Origin: Bacillota bacterium
GTDB taxonomy: Bacteria; Bacillota; Dethiobacteria; Dethiobacterales; Dethiobacteraceae
Length of the DNA stretch: 6,846 nt
NCBI GenBank assembly: GCA_012841735.1
Contig: DUUE01000271.1
Span: forward strand, 1 to 6,846
Direction of reading: 5' to 3'
Shown here: in pieces, positions 1 to 6,357 of the stretch
Position numbering within the stretch: position 1 is the stretch's first letter
Layout of the letters: each line of letters begins with the position of its first letter
Notes under the pieces: generated by a model
Told to the model about the DNA's origin: nothing
Seen by the model: only the letters and a program-made list of their open reading frames with translations
Databases searched by the model: none
Translations under genes and position numbers: made by a program

Positions 1-68
1 CGCAAAGCGGCCTTAGACCCTTGGTTTTGCGCCCCTGCCTTTCGACAGGTTTGCCTTTGTCGAGTGTC
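1..68 (-). promoter_or_regulatory. Cyclic di-GMP-I (GEMM) riboswitch aptamer, 3' part cut off by window edge
   Basis: Read on the minus strand, this stretch carries the conserved order of the c-di-GMP-I aptamer: the GGCAAACC element (about 56-49), a short stem CCTGTC/GGCAGG closed by a GAAA tetraloop (about 50-35), then GGCGCAAAACC and GGGTCTAAGG. This matches the known family pattern GGCAAACC, GNRA hairpin, GACGCAAAGCC, GGNCTAA. The rest of the second helix (with its tetraloop receptor), the closing strand and the expression platform would lie left of position 1. The RNA therefore controls a gene outside the window that points leftward, away from asp23. An extended -10 promoter candidate lies just upstream at 77-105. 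The family binds the second messenger c-di-GMP and usually controls motility, adhesion or surface genes, but the target and the on/off sense cannot be seen here. The assignment rests on motif recognition by eye. Confidence 0.82.
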
Positions 69-76
69 TTAAGAAT

Positions 77-105
77 AATGTAACATATTCACAATAATTA
101 TTAAA
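77..105 (-). promoter_or_regulatory. Candidate promoter for the c-di-GMP riboswitch transcript
   Basis: On the minus strand, TTTAAT (105-100) and TACATT (82-77) are 17 bases apart, and the -10 is preceded by TG one base upstream, giving an extended -10 (TGTTACATT). Transcription would start near position 70, a few bases before the aptamer begins, as expected for a riboswitch RNA. The -35 match is weak (about 3 of 6), so the call rests mainly on the extended -10 and the position. Confidence 0.4.
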
Positions 106-117
106 ACATTTTTTATA

Positions 118-188
118 GCAAATTTTGCATAATAAAACCTTAATTTCCTGTTCATAACTTGCCGGCCCCGGTGTGTTATTTTTATTTT
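118..188 (+). promoter_or_regulatory. AT-rich divergent promoter region; weak plus-strand promoter candidates for asp23
   Basis: This is the AT-rich spacer between the leftward riboswitch and the rightward asp23 gene. Visible elements are an 11-base dyad GCAAA-T-TTTGC at 118-128, a CATAAT box (128-133, 5 of 6 to a -10, without a clear -35), and TTGCCG (159-164) with TATTTT (183-188) at an 18-base spacing. None is strong alone. The asp23 promoter is inferred to lie here because nothing upstream on the plus strand could transcribe it within the window. Either choice leaves an untranslated leader of well over 100 bases. Confidence 0.25.
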
Positions 189-241
189 ACCATGGAACGC
201 AGACAGCCGGTGCGCAGCGGGATAAAATTGCCGCAGAAGTT

Positions 242-270
242 GCCGGGGCACAAAAAGGAGATGCCCCGGC
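242..270 (+). other. Stem-loop in the asp23 leader with an SD-like sequence in its loop
   Basis: GCCGGGGCA (242-250) and TGCCCCGGC (262-270) form a perfect 9-bp, GC-rich stem with an 11-base loop that contains AAGGAG (255-260). No T-run follows on either strand, so it is not an ordinary intrinsic terminator. It ends 36 bases before the asp23 SD. An upstream GCCCCGG (165-171) could pair with CCGGGGC (243-249) instead, so two exclusive folds are possible. Any role in RNA stability or control is inference. Confidence 0.55.
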
Positions 271-321
271 TATGCAGAAATGTAAAAGCAGCATGACTCA
301 ATTATCAAAGGAGGTAAGTTT

Positions 322-708
322 ATGGACGTGCAGGGCAGGACAAGCGTCAGCGAAAATGTTTTTCAGAGCCTGGCGGAAATTGCACTGAAAGATATTGATA
401 ATATTGTGAGCACCAAGAAAGGGCCTTTTTCCGGTTTTGCCAGGATCTTGGAACGTTTTTCCCCCCAGGTTACTGTACGCCGGGAGGATGTGCATGAGGA
501 CGGCTTTGGTGAAGTGGTTTATGAACTAAAACTGGCAGTGGTGTACGGCGTCAACATCCCGGAAGTGGCGGCAAAAATCCGGGAAAAGATTGTGGAGACG
601 GTGGAGAGCATTACCGGCTATAAAGTCACACAGATTGATATTATTGTGGACCGTATCGTTGAACCGCGGGAACTGGAAAACGATCTCACCGCAGAGAACG
701 GAGCCTGA
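322..708 (+). CDS. Asp23/Gls24 family envelope stress response protein
   Basis: This 128-residue protein belongs to the Asp23/Gls24 (DUF322, YloU/YqhY-like) family. It fits by length and by its pattern: an N-terminal G-x-T-S-V-S-E-N-V strand and helix (residues 5-13), a central beta region (about 48-77, QVTVRRE to ELKLAVVYGVNIPE), a helix (78-98), and a final VTQIDIIVDRIV strand (103-114). There is no signal peptide or membrane segment, so it is cytosolic, though relatives can be tethered to the membrane by a partner. The start is well set: AAAGGAGG (307-314) lies 7 bases before the ATG. The family is widespread in Gram-positive bacteria and tied to alkaline or envelope stress, and in some species to fatty-acid or acetyl-CoA carboxylase homeostasis; its biochemical role is unsettled. 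No AmaP-like partner is next to it; a usp gene follows after 105 bases. Which paralogue it is cannot be told. Confidence 0.92.
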   Translation: MDVQGRTSVSENVFQSLAEIALKDIDNIVSTKKGPFSGFARILERFSPQVTVRREDVHEDGFGEVVYELKLAVVYGVNIPEVAAKIREKIVETVESITGYKVTQIDIIVDRIVEPRELENDLTAENGA

Positions 709-731
709 GGACCGGAGAACGCTTTAGCGGG

Positions 732-769
732 TTGTCCGGCGGCTTTTTCCCGACGGGCCCGCCGGACAA
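732..769 (+). other. Strong stem-loop between the asp23-like and usp genes
   Basis: TTGTCCGGCGG (732-742) and CCGCCGGACAA (759-769) form a perfect 11-bp stem around a 16-base loop, which itself holds a small CCC-GAC-GGG inverted repeat. It is followed by TCTGCCG rather than a T-run, and the minus-strand side also lacks one. It may act as a 3' end stabiliser or processing site for the asp23 message, or as a terminator that does not depend on a U-tract. No good promoter with both boxes was seen between it and usp; TAAAAT at 794-799 is the only -10-like box. Confidence 0.55.
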
Positions 770-803
770 TCTGCCGTACATAAAAAAAGAACATAAAATA
801 TTT

Positions 804-811
804 AAGGGGGG
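804..811 (+). promoter_or_regulatory. SD site that makes the usp start ambiguous
   Basis: AAGGGGGG lies only 2 bases before the ATG at 814 but 8 bases before an in-frame GTG at 820. Normal spacing favours the GTG, which would shorten UspA by two residues to begin VKILVCTD, matching the usual M-[KR]-I-L-V start of the family. Confidence 0.6.
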
Positions 812-813
812 TA

Positions 814-1257
814 ATGCAGGTGAAAATTCTCGTCTGTACCGACAGTTCCAAACACAGTATGAAAGCGCTGAAAATGGCCGCCCAGGTGGCGGCGGGCTGC
901 AAAGCCGATACAATAGATATTGTACATGTGTATCATGTTGACTTACATTTGAGCGACCTCCATTCTACCGTTTCCCAGATTGAACAGTATGAGTTTATGC
1001 AGAAATTTAAAAAAGAAGAAGGGGAAAAAATCCTGGATGCGGCGGCCAGGGTTTTTGCCGGGCTGAATGCAGAAGTAAACACCATCCTCAAAGAGGGACA
1101 CCCGGCCGGCACCATTATCAAAATGGCGGCCGCAGGCAATTACGACCTGATTGTCATGGGCAGCCGTGGCCTGGGCGGGCTGAAAAAGGCACTGCTCGGC
1201 AGCGTGAGCAATGCCGTCCTGCAGGAAGTCCAGACCAGTGTCCTGATCGTCAAGTAA
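814..1257 (+). CDS. Universal stress protein, UspA family, ATP-binding type
   Basis: This single-domain Usp of 147 residues (145 if translation starts at the GTG at 820, which has better SD spacing) is a typical length for the family. The first strand is KILVCTDSSKHS (residues 4-15), with the conserved Asp at 10. The C-terminal part has IVMGSRGLGG (113-122), and the following residues complete the G-2X-G-9X-G-S nucleotide-binding pattern (G116, G119, G129, S130). This places it in the ATP-binding class (MJ0577-like) rather than the non-binding E. coli UspA class. The final strand, TSVLIVK, is also standard. The protein is cytosolic and probably dimeric. Family members help cells through starvation, oxidative or energy stress; no specific target can be named. 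It sits 105 bases after the Asp23-like gene on the same strand, and a strong terminator follows 16 bases past the stop. Confidence 0.95.
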   Translation: MQVKILVCTDSSKHSMKALKMAAQVAAGCKADTIDIVHVYHVDLHLSDLHSTVSQIEQYEFMQKFKKEEGEKILDAAARVFAGLNAEVNTILKEGHPAGTIIKMAAAGNYDLIVMGSRGLGGLKKALLGSVSNAVLQEVQTSVLIVK

Positions 1258-1273
1258 AAGCGGGGGAAATAAG

Positions 1274-1313
1274 AAACCGGCCCAGCGGAAAAAACTGCTG
1301 TGCCGGTTTTTTT
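1274..1313. terminator. Intrinsic terminator between convergent usp and acsV, likely bidirectional
   Basis: AAACCGGC (1274-1281) pairs with GCCGGTTT (1302-1309), extended inward across one mismatch by CAGC/GCTG (1283-1286 with 1297-1300). On the plus strand it ends in a run of seven T (1307-1313), an ideal terminator for usp. On the minus strand the same stem is followed by TTTCTTATTT, so it can also end the acs transcript just after the acsV stop codon. Only 59 bases separate the two stop codons, so one shared element is economical. Confidence 0.88.
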
Positions 1314-1316
1314 GCC

Positions 1317-3242
1317 TCAGGACCGGTCGGATGCGGCAGACGGGAAACGCCTGCTGTCTGTATGGGGAATAAAGGAGGCCGAGACAAATTCATCCATATA
1401 GCCGGGATAAACGCTCAATTCCAGGTATGTCATCTGCTGTGCCGCCTGCTGCATAAAGGCGGTGGCTTTTTTGTTCACCAGGCTTAAATAGCTGCCTGTC
1501 AGGGAACTGTTGCCGATAAAAGTAAACTTGTCCGGGTTGAGGGCGGGGAAAAGACCTATCCGCACCGCATTGTCAAGATTGATATGGTTGCCGATCCCGC
1601 CCGCCACTTTGATTTCCGCCAGGTCGTCAAAGTCCAGTCCCAGACTGGAAAGCAGCACACAGGCGGCAGAATAAACGGCGGCCTTGGCCCTGATAAAATT
1701 GTCTATATCAATTTCCGTGAGGTAAATATCGGCAGGAATATCATACCGCTCTTTGGCGGCCACAATATAGCGGCCTACGCCGTAAGCGTCATAGACTACA
1801 TTGGCGGTATTTATCTCTTTGCGGAAACGTCCCCTGGCATCAATGAGCCCCGTCCTTTTCAGTTCCGCGATCAGGTCAATCAGGCCGGAGCCGCAGATAC
1901 CGGCCGGTTTCTGCCCGCCGATCACCTTAAAGCGGGCGGTGTAAGTACCGTCAATGGCAACACTTTCAATGGCGCCGGCGACGGCACGCATACCGCAGGA
2001 AATTTCCCCGCCTTCAAAGGCGGGCCCGGCGGAACAGGCGCAAGTCATGGCAAATTCACTGTTTCCCAGAACGATTTCGCCGTTTGTACCCAGATCAATC
2101 AGCATGCTGTTTTTTTCCGTTTCACGCAGAAAAGCGGCCGTCACCCCGGCGGTAATATCTCCCCCCACATAACTGGCAACGGAGGGGGCAAGCAAAATCA
2201 AGGCGTTTTTGTTGATACAAAGCCCCAGATCGGCCGCCGTAACCGCAATGTTTTCGGTGGCGGTCAGGGCCGGGATATAGGGTTCTTTGCGCAAAAAGTC
2301 GGGCCAGACGCCCAAAAGCAGGTGCGTCATCACTGTATTGGCGGCGACGGAGAAAAGCACAATATCGTCACCGCGAAGGCCGGAATGCAGGCACAATTCC
2401 CTGATCAGGGGGTTGATGCTTTCCCGGACCACGGCAGTCTGCAGCAGGTGCAGCCCGTCCCCCTTGGTGGCAAAAATAATCCTGTTGATCACATCGGCGC
2501 CGTAGCGGGACTGGGCGTTGGTACAAGCCGCCTCCCCCAGAACCCTGCCGTTTTCCAGGTCCACCAGGCAGGCGGCCACGGAGGTGGTGCCCACATCCAC
2601 GGCAATTCCATACCCGGGATGTTCCCGGGGAGCTTTGACGTCAAGCAGCCTGCTTGTGCCGTCCGGCAGGCGGGAGTAGACGACGGCCACCTTAAAGCCG
2701 TTTTCCCGTAAAAGATGGGGGAGTTTTCTTGCCTGCTCCACGTTGATGATTACCCTGTCGCACCCTGCAGCAAGGCGGAAGGACCTCGTGAGACGGTCCA
2801 CGTCGGACAGGTTGTCGTCCAGCGTTGGTTCATCCAGCTGCAGTACGGCCGTCTGCAGGTGGTTTTCCCTGCCGTGGAGAGCCTCAAAGGCCTTTTTGAC
2901 ACTGTCATACCTGCCCGCAAAAATGGAGCTGTCCCGCTCCAGGCAGATGCTGCCGCAAGCCAAAAGTGTCTCCCCGGGGACGGTCACAACCAGCGGCTCT
3001 GTGACACTGCAGGAACAGGCCAGGAGCAGCTCCCCGCCGCCGGCGGTATCCTGCCGCCCCGGGCGCAGCCGCTTTACCCTGCCCTTTTCCAGTTTCACCC
3101 TGCATTTGCCGCAGGTGCCGTTACCGTTGCAGGGAGCATCAAGCTGAACCCCGGCGGTGCGCAGCACCTGCAGCAGGTTCTCGCCGGCCGCCGCTTTTAC
3201 CGTGACGGTATCATGTGGCAACTTCACAGTCACATCAAACAT
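1317..3242 (-). CDS. acsV: Corrinoid protein reductive activator (RACo/AcsV-type ferredoxin-ASKHA protein)
   Basis: This 641-residue protein keeps CFeSP active: it couples ATP hydrolysis to one-electron reduction of inactive Co(II)-cobamide back to Co(I). The N-terminal [2Fe-2S] ferredoxin domain (about 1-95) has Cys38, Cys44 and Cys47 in C-x5-C-x2-C spacing and a fourth at Cys76, with Cys78 adjacent. A linker and middle domain covers about 96-208. The C-terminal DUF4445, actin-like part shows VDVGTTSV (215-222), YVGGDITAG (358-366), LIDLGTNGEI (381-390), SAGPAFEGGEISCGMRA (404-420), GICGSGLID (448-456) and VAGGIGNHIN (547-556). It ends near the FIPHTD motif plus a short tail. Length is normal for the family. 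An SD of GGGGGTG lies 5 bases before the ATG. It follows acsB by 48 bases, separated by a strong hairpin, and is the last gene of the operon. Related activators serve O-demethylases and other corrinoid proteins, but the operon context points to CFeSP as the partner. Confidence 0.94.
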   Translation of the reverse strand: MFDVTVKLPHDTVTVKAAAGENLLQVLRTAGVQLDAPCNGNGTCGKCRVKLEKGRVKRLRPGRQDTAGGGELLLACSCSVTEPLVVTVPGETLLACGSICLERDSSIFAGRYDSVKKAFEALHGRENHLQTAVLQLDEPTLDDNLSDVDRLTRSFRLAAGCDRVIINVEQARKLPHLLRENGFKVAVVYSRLPDGTSRLLDVKAPREHPGYGIAVDVGTTSVAACLVDLENGRVLGEAACTNAQSRYGADVINRIIFATKGDGLHLLQTAVVRESINPLIRELCLHSGLRGDDIVLFSVAANTVMTHLLLGVWPDFLRKEPYIPALTATENIAVTAADLGLCINKNALILLAPSVASYVGGDITAGVTAAFLRETEKNSMLIDLGTNGEIVLGNSEFAMTCACSAGPAFEGGEISCGMRAVAGAIESVAIDGTYTARFKVIGGQKPAGICGSGLIDLIAELKRTGLIDARGRFRKEINTANVVYDAYGVGRYIVAAKERYDIPADIYLTEIDIDNFIRAKAAVYSAACVLLSSLGLDFDDLAEIKVAGGIGNHINLDNAVRIGLFPALNPDKFTFIGNSSLTGSYLSLVNKKATAFMQQAAQQMTYLELSVYPGYMDEFVSASFIPHTDSRRFPSAASDRS

Positions 3243-3259
3243 AGTTGCACCCCCAAACT

Positions 3260-3287
3260 GAGGGGCAGGCGGATAGCCTGCCCCCTC
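3260..3287 (-). other. Strong intercistronic hairpin between acsB and acsV
   Basis: GAGGGGGCAGGC and GCCTGCCCCTC (minus-strand reading) form an 11-bp GC-rich stem with one bulged base and a 5-base loop (TATCC). It starts 3 bases after the acsB stop codon and fills most of the 48-base gap, with the acsV SD right behind it. What follows is AGTTTGGGGG, not a U-run, so full termination is unlikely. Known behaviour of such structures suggests protection of the acsB mRNA 3' end or lower expression of the distal gene; this is inference. Confidence 0.75.
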
Positions 3288-3290
3288 ATG

Positions 3291-5417
3291 CTACATCAGC
3301 GGATCCATTTCCAGGGCGGGATGTTTCTTGGCAGTCAGGAAATCAACAACCGCTTCCACGTCGGTGGCAATAGTTTCATCGCAGATCATAGCGGTAAAGT
3401 TGTCAATACCGTACAACTCTTGGGCGGTTTTGTTCAGTCGCTCCGCCACAGCGTCTTTCAGCTCTTTGGGCATCCAGACGATCCGGGCGACCCCGCCCTC
3501 CGCCGCCAGGAATTTCTTCGACGGGATAAAATGCCTGCCATGCCCCATAAAACCGGGCGTCTGGACGCCGCCGCCCGTCATGGAAGCCAGCTCGCCAAAT
3601 GTCATGCCTACCGGGGTGGTACCCGAATATTCCCTGTTGACAATAATAACACCGTTGCCTTCGGGGATAATGCCGCAGATACATTCAAAGCAGCCGCAGG
3701 AAGTCATGGGGTCTTCCAGGATACTGTAGAGCGACACCCGGGAAACTGCACCCCGTGAACACTCCTCCACAGCCTTGTTCACTTCCGTCCAGATGCCTTT
3801 CCGCCCGTCTTCCAGACCTGTCTTCGTAATGGGCTGGCAGGCCCCTGCCGGGTTCAGTTCCTTGGTGGCCTTGGCATCCAGCCAGCTGACGGCGCCGCAT
3901 AATCCCAGCCGTTCAGGTGTGACCACACAGACATGGGCGGGGGCGAAAGACTGGCAGAGTGTGCAGGAATAGAAAGTATCCACGCTTTCATCCGTGAGAG
4001 AGGCCAGCCTGTCATCCCGCGCTTTATAGCTCGGGAGCGCCAATTCCTGTTCCAGGGACAGTACTTTTTCCCTGTCGGTGATAATTGTAACCTGGCATTT
4101 GTCAACTACGGAACCGAACTCATCATGCATCATGGCATACAGCACTTCACCAAAATGGCGGAGGCGCAGACCTTTGGCAAAAGCGTCTTTGCCGATTCTG
4201 ATCCAGGCCAGGTTGCGCTGGCCCACGTGCATGACGCCTTCCATGTAATTAAGGAAGTAATGAATTTTCCTCTCCAAAACAGGTTCGAAGTCTTCTTCCA
4301 TATTTTTCCCCGCCACTTCCACCACTAAAGCCAGGGGCAAATATACCGGAGGCTTGCCGGCATCAATATCGGGGCCGATGACTTCAATCCTGTGGTCTTC
4401 CACCTCGTGAGCGGGCCGCATTTTCACAATTTCCCACGCTTTGCTTCTTTTGCTGCCGAACTCGGCATAAATATTGTCCTTGCGGATTCTTTCCCCTTCA
4501 AAGGCGGCGGCAAAGCTGACGGGAACGGGGATTTCCTTGATTTTAATTTTAATGCCCCGGGCTTCCAGGGAAGTGGCGGCCGTTGCCCCGTGGTCTTTTT
4601 GCGCGAGCAGCGCTCCGGGCACTGCAGGCACATCCACATCAGCAATGACCGGAAAGCCCAGTGCGATGGCACCCGCTCCCGCGGCCACAGTCACTTCATC
4701 CAGCGGTCCAAAAGTATTGACAAAGGCCGGTATTCTTTCTTTCGTATAAGCAAGCAGCCCTTCCAGGTCTCCGGGAGAGAGGGCGCCGAAAATCAGGGCG
4801 GCCCGGACAGCCACGGAAACGACATGGATGACGGCCGTGATCTCCCTGCCCACAGGAATTACCCTGAATTCCAGGCCGGTTTTGACACCGGCCGCCGCCA
4901 CCTGGCCGAGCACGTTGCCCACCAAAAAGGTGAGCAGCCCTTTTTCCTGGTAGTCCTTCACAATGGCGGCCAGTGCGGCGCTGTCCGCCGCCTCCCCCAC
5001 CATCACGGCAATGCCGGGGATGTCACCGGTAACAAGGGGCACGCCAAGGGAGCGGATCACTGCATCCGGCACAAAACCGATGCCGTCGTCACCGTTATAC
5101 GGTGTTGCGGAGACGGCATATTTGACCGCTTCAATGATTTCCGCGCAGACGGCGGTTGCCAGGCCCGCCTGCAAAGCTTTATCCAGGTCCTCTTCTTCCG
5201 TAATGAGGCTGCCGGCCACCTCCAGGGCACCCTGCAGTTCCGCCAGGGTGGTTATTTTGCTGCCCGTGGCCGCGTAAATCACAGGCAGGGCATACGCCGT
5301 GCCGGGGAAAGCAACCTGTTTGTCGGCGCCGTGTGCCGCCGCCGCATCCGTCACGGCAGTGCGCGCCAGTTCAAGCGCGGTTTTGGCACCGGTGTAGATC
5401 AGATTAAACAAACTCAT
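3291..5417 (-). CDS. acsB: Acetyl-CoA synthase, CODH/ACS complex beta subunit
   Basis: This 708-residue bacterial-type ACS makes acetyl-CoA from CO, the methyl group of methyl-CFeSP and CoA. The N-terminal domain (about 1-310) is the one that docks on CODH in bacterial enzymes. A middle domain (about 311-480) includes the FEGERIRK and EVIGPDID motifs. The C-terminal A-cluster domain follows. The [4Fe-4S] ligands are Cys485, Cys488, Cys497 and Cys507, and the distal-nickel ligands are Cys574 and Cys576 in CGC. Their spacing (3, 9, 10, 67, 2) is identical to Moorella thermoacetica C506/C509/C518/C528/C595/C597, as I recall it. The Phe of the SFAP motif at the active site is present (Phe491). 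The chosen ATG has AAGGAAAGAAGG 9 bases upstream and gives the normal MSLFNLIYTG start; the frame stays open for 40 more codons upstream, but those do not look like protein. Cys579 and Cys581 crowd the CGC loop. The gene follows acsE by 122 bases and precedes acsV. Confidence 0.97.
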   Translation of the reverse strand: MSLFNLIYTGAKTALELARTAVTDAAAAHGADKQVAFPGTAYALPVIYAATGSKITTLAELQGALEVAGSLITEEEDLDKALQAGLATAVCAEIIEAVKYAVSATPYNGDDGIGFVPDAVIRSLGVPLVTGDIPGIAVMVGEAADSAALAAIVKDYQEKGLLTFLVGNVLGQVAAAGVKTGLEFRVIPVGREITAVIHVVSVAVRAALIFGALSPGDLEGLLAYTKERIPAFVNTFGPLDEVTVAAGAGAIALGFPVIADVDVPAVPGALLAQKDHGATAATSLEARGIKIKIKEIPVPVSFAAAFEGERIRKDNIYAEFGSKRSKAWEIVKMRPAHEVEDHRIEVIGPDIDAGKPPVYLPLALVVEVAGKNMEEDFEPVLERKIHYFLNYMEGVMHVGQRNLAWIRIGKDAFAKGLRLRHFGEVLYAMMHDEFGSVVDKCQVTIITDREKVLSLEQELALPSYKARDDRLASLTDESVDTFYSCTLCQSFAPAHVCVVTPERLGLCGAVSWLDAKATKELNPAGACQPITKTGLEDGRKGIWTEVNKAVEECSRGAVSRVSLYSILEDPMTSCGCFECICGIIPEGNGVIIVNREYSGTTPVGMTFGELASMTGGGVQTPGFMGHGRHFIPSKKFLAAEGGVARIVWMPKELKDAVAERLNKTAQELYGIDNFTAMICDETIATDVEAVVDFLTAKKHPALEMDPLM

Positions 5418-5426
5418 GGCCACATA

Positions 5427-5438
5427 CCTTCTTTCCTT
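5427..5438 (-). promoter_or_regulatory. SD site that sets the acsB start
   Basis: AAGGAAAGAAGG on the minus strand ends 9 bases before the ATG at 5417-5415. An in-frame GTG (5423-5421) is only 3 bases from it and an ATG at 5425-5423 is out of frame, so the 5417 start is favoured. Confidence 0.7.
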
Positions 5439-5455
5439 ACAGATATTAATTTGCC

Positions 5456-5510
5456 GCCGGCTGCAACCGGCTGTGAGCGCAAAGTGTGCCGCCCGGGCGT
5501 CACGGCGGCA
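5456..5510 (-). other. Pair of stem-loops in the acsE-acsB spacer
   Basis: In the 122-base gap between acsE and acsB, the minus strand shows TGCCGCC/GGCGGCA (5510-5504 with 5493-5487, 10-base loop) and then GCCGG/CCGGC (5471-5467 with 5460-5456, 6-base loop). A third, weaker CCGTG/CACGG pairing lies nearer the acsE stop. None is followed by a U-run; an AT-rich stretch and the acsB SD come next. They may mark a processing site that separates acsB expression from acsE. No promoter with both boxes was recognised in the gap. Confidence 0.45.
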
Positions 5511-5539
5511 AACCGTGTCCGGCAGGCTCATGGGCACGG

Positions 5540-6325
5540 TTATAAAGCGAGGAATGAATCGGCGTAAAGCGTTTTGCCCAGGATCATATCACACGTCTTA
5601 ATGGCTTCCATCACTTTCGGATCGCAGGGGTTGGCAATGGCGGAAGTCAGACCGCACATCATGGCCATGGCCACCGTATAGGATTCCAGGATGGGCCTAA
5701 GCGTTTTGGGTGCCCCGTTGGAGACATTGCTTAACCCGCCCGTCGTTTTCAGGCCCATTTCACTCATCATCCTGACAGCTTCCAGAACCTGGACCTGTTT
5801 GTCCTGCATGCCCTTAATCACCAGGAAAAGAGGGTCGAACAGCAGGTCTTCAGGCTCCATGCCCGCTTCCAGGGCCCGCTCCAAAAGCTGCTGGCAGTAC
5901 ATCATCCGCTCATCATTGTCGGCGGGGATGCCTTCCCTGGCACACAGAGCAATAACCATGGCGTCATTGGCGGCCGCCAGGTTGATATTGTCAATCCTGT
6001 CGCCGGCATCGGCGGAGTTGACAATGGGTTTCCCCCTGGAGCGGTTGTAAACCTTAATGCCTGCTTCAATGGCTTTTTTATTGGCCGTATCCAGGGCAAG
6101 CGGAATATTGTCACATTCCGACTGGATCAGCTGGACAACCCACTGCATTAATTCCTCGCCGTTTTTTTCCGCCGGACCGATGTTGACATCAAGATAGGCC
6201 GCCCCCGCCGCAATTTGCTCCCTGGCCCGCGCCAGGATCGGCTGCGGATCCCTTTCTTCCAGTGCTTTTCTGATGGTTGGTGAAATGCAGTGAATTCTTT
6301 CCCCGATCACGATAAACTTTTCCAT
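5540..6325 (-). CDS. acsE: Methyltetrahydrofolate:corrinoid/iron-sulfur protein methyltransferase (MeTr)
   Basis: This 261-residue protein (family length about 262) transfers the methyl group of 5-methyl-tetrahydrofolate to Co(I) of CFeSP, linking the methyl branch to acetyl-CoA synthesis. It is a pterin-binding (DHPS-like) TIM barrel. Landmarks are VIGERIH (residues 6-12), the AAGAAYLDVNIG loop with Asp46 and Asn48 (39-50), PLALDT (75-80), KPIVNSADA (99-107), LLFDPLF (161-167) and GGLSNVSNG (196-204). The last contains the Asn (about Asn200) that matches the catalytic Asn199 which helps activate the methyl group in the Moorella enzyme. No cofactor of its own is expected. The SD AGAAGGG is 6 bases before the ATG. 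It lies 65 bases downstream of acsC, its partner's gene, and upstream of acsB. The neighbours and short single-domain length separate it from MetH and MtgA-type homologues. Confidence 0.96.
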   Translation of the reverse strand: MEKFIVIGERIHCISPTIRKALEERDPQPILARAREQIAAGAAYLDVNIGPAEKNGEELMQWVVQLIQSECDNIPLALDTANKKAIEAGIKVYNRSRGKPIVNSADAGDRIDNINLAAANDAMVIALCAREGIPADNDERMMYCQQLLERALEAGMEPEDLLFDPLFLVIKGMQDKQVQVLEAVRMMSEMGLKTTGGLSNVSNGAPKTLRPILESYTVAMAMMCGLTSAIANPCDPKVMEAIKTCDMILGKTLYADSFLAL

Positions 6326-6357
6326 GGCTCACCCTTCTTTCATTCGGTTTTTTCACC

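Noticed and set aside
69..251. 60-codon minus-strand frame in the leftmost intergenic region
   Set aside because: It covers the AT-rich promoter region and the riboswitch start, has no SD and no recognisable protein features.
173..388. 71-codon plus-strand frame overlapping the asp23 start
   Set aside because: Its N-terminal part runs through the hairpin leader and its C-terminal part is an out-of-frame reading of asp23. The only SD-like site fits an internal ATG at 272 poorly (11 bases). Kept only as part of the leader finding.
3260..3287. acsB-acsV hairpin as a rho-independent terminator
   Set aside because: No U-run follows the stem, and acsV lies immediately downstream with its own SD, so it is better called an intercistronic hairpin.
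1584..3758. Two long plus-strand frames (1584-2711 and 2715-3758) opposite acsV and the end of acsB
   Set aside because: Both are complementary to well-recognised genes, show no family resemblance, and the second spans the acsB-acsV gap, as no real overlapping gene would be expected to.
4392..5567. 391-codon plus-strand open frame across acsB
   Set aside because: It is antisense to acsB, has low-complexity His/Gly/Arg-rich composition, no recognisable motifs, and exists because GC-rich codons of the real gene leave the opposite frame open.
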